64,000 bases of DNA from Lentimicrobium sp. (GTDB lineage: Bacteria > Bacteroidota > Bacteroidia > Bacteroidales > Lentimicrobiaceae): positions 16,529 to 80,528 of the forward strand of contig JAHYJC010000017.1 in assembly GCA_019429275.1 (NCBI GenBank), in the 5' to 3' direction. The translations under genes and the position numbers were made by a program. Below the pieces are notes generated by a model, which did no database searches, had not been told where the DNA came from, and saw nothing but the letters and a program-made list of their open reading frames with translations. Within the stretch, counting starts at the first letter, position 1, and the number at the start of each line of letters is the position of its first letter. Of the stretch, positions 63,939 through 64,000 are shown one piece after another.

Positions 63939-64000
63939 TAGACAAATACACGAATAAAATCTTGAAAGGCGACTGTTTGGAATTATTCAAGAACATTCCT
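63935..64000 (+). CDS. Second DNA methyltransferase (3' partial)
   Basis: ATG 63935 overlaps the endonuclease TGA as ATGA, a coupled junction. 22 codons remain in the window, reading MIDKYTNKILKGDCLELF and on; ILKGDCLELF-type openings directly precede the DPPY catalytic motif in beta-class N6-adenine/N4-cytosine methyltransferases. Truncated by the window edge, so motif I and IV are not seen. Confidence 0.65.
   Translation, partial: MIDKYTNKILKGDCLELFKNIP

Noticed and set aside
1..64000. tRNA or rRNA genes
   Set aside because: No cloverleaf-like segment or rRNA core sequence was recognised on either strand; a covariance-model scan could still find something missed by eye.

Overview
The window is chromosomal DNA of a gliding-type member of the Bacteroidota, probably a fermentative Bacteroidia lineage. 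This rests on several things. There are gldE-gldD, porZ, and at least four proteins with type IX secretion (T9SS) type A C-terminal sorting domains. Promoters of the TAnnTTTG (-7) type recur, and Shine-Dalgarno sequences are mostly absent. Bacteroidota-typical families such as DUF4837, DUF4403, GIN/DUF2807 and GH109 are present. Phosphate butyryltransferase, butyrate kinase, butyryl-CoA dehydrogenase and EtfBA together suggest butyrate formation.

Layout. 1-3.8 kb: gldE (5' end outside the window), gldD, purN, and convergent tyrS. 4.2-15.6 kb: three very large exported T9SS cargo proteins, two C25 (gingipain-like) cysteine peptidases flanking an Asp-box (BNR) protein, which share C-terminal modules. 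15.7-19.2 kb: a receiver-GAF-PAS histidine kinase and its NtrC-type regulator. 19.3-29.1 kb: a metallopeptidase lipoprotein, menaquinone methyltransferase, a cytidylate-kinase-like protein, porZ, an exported isoaspartyl methyltransferase, an SDR protein and an MltF-type lytic transglycosylase. 29.3-36.6 kb: an eight-gene TetR-TolC-HlyD-DUF2147-ABC-ABC-permease-permease export operon equivalent to E. coli cecR-ybhGFSR, with the double ATPase split in two. 36.7-41.3 kb: a DUF4837 lipoprotein, a LysM lytic transglycosylase and an orphan NtrC-type regulator. 41.4-46.6 kb: dusB, a CPBP protease, cysS and an M2/M3-like metallopeptidase. 47-52 kb: a small T9SS cargo protein, a GIN-domain lipoprotein gene with an in-frame stop, a DUF4403 lipoprotein and a DEDDh exonuclease/GIY-YIG fusion. 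52.0-52.4 kb: a nested repeat structure. 52.5-59.7 kb: ptb-buk, lnt, acyl-CoA dehydrogenase and etfBA. 59.9-61.3 kb: a Tat-exported GH109-type protein. 61.7-64 kb: an AT-rich restriction-modification island that runs off the right edge.

Functional themes. The cell envelope dominates: surface proteolysis through T9SS, lipoprotein maturation (lnt), peptidoglycan turnover (two lytic transglycosylases) and tripartite efflux. The energy theme is butyryl-CoA: Bcd with EtfAB makes or oxidises butyryl-CoA, and Ptb-Buk converts it to butyrate with ATP formation. Nothing here is clearly an undescribed system. The best candidates for a second look are the nested direct/inverted repeat at 52.1-52.4 kb, the R-M island with an endonuclease gene between two methyltransferase genes, the mosaic C25/BNR secretome cluster, and the GIN gene with a single nonsense codon. 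No tRNA, rRNA, CRISPR array, integrase or intact transposase was seen.
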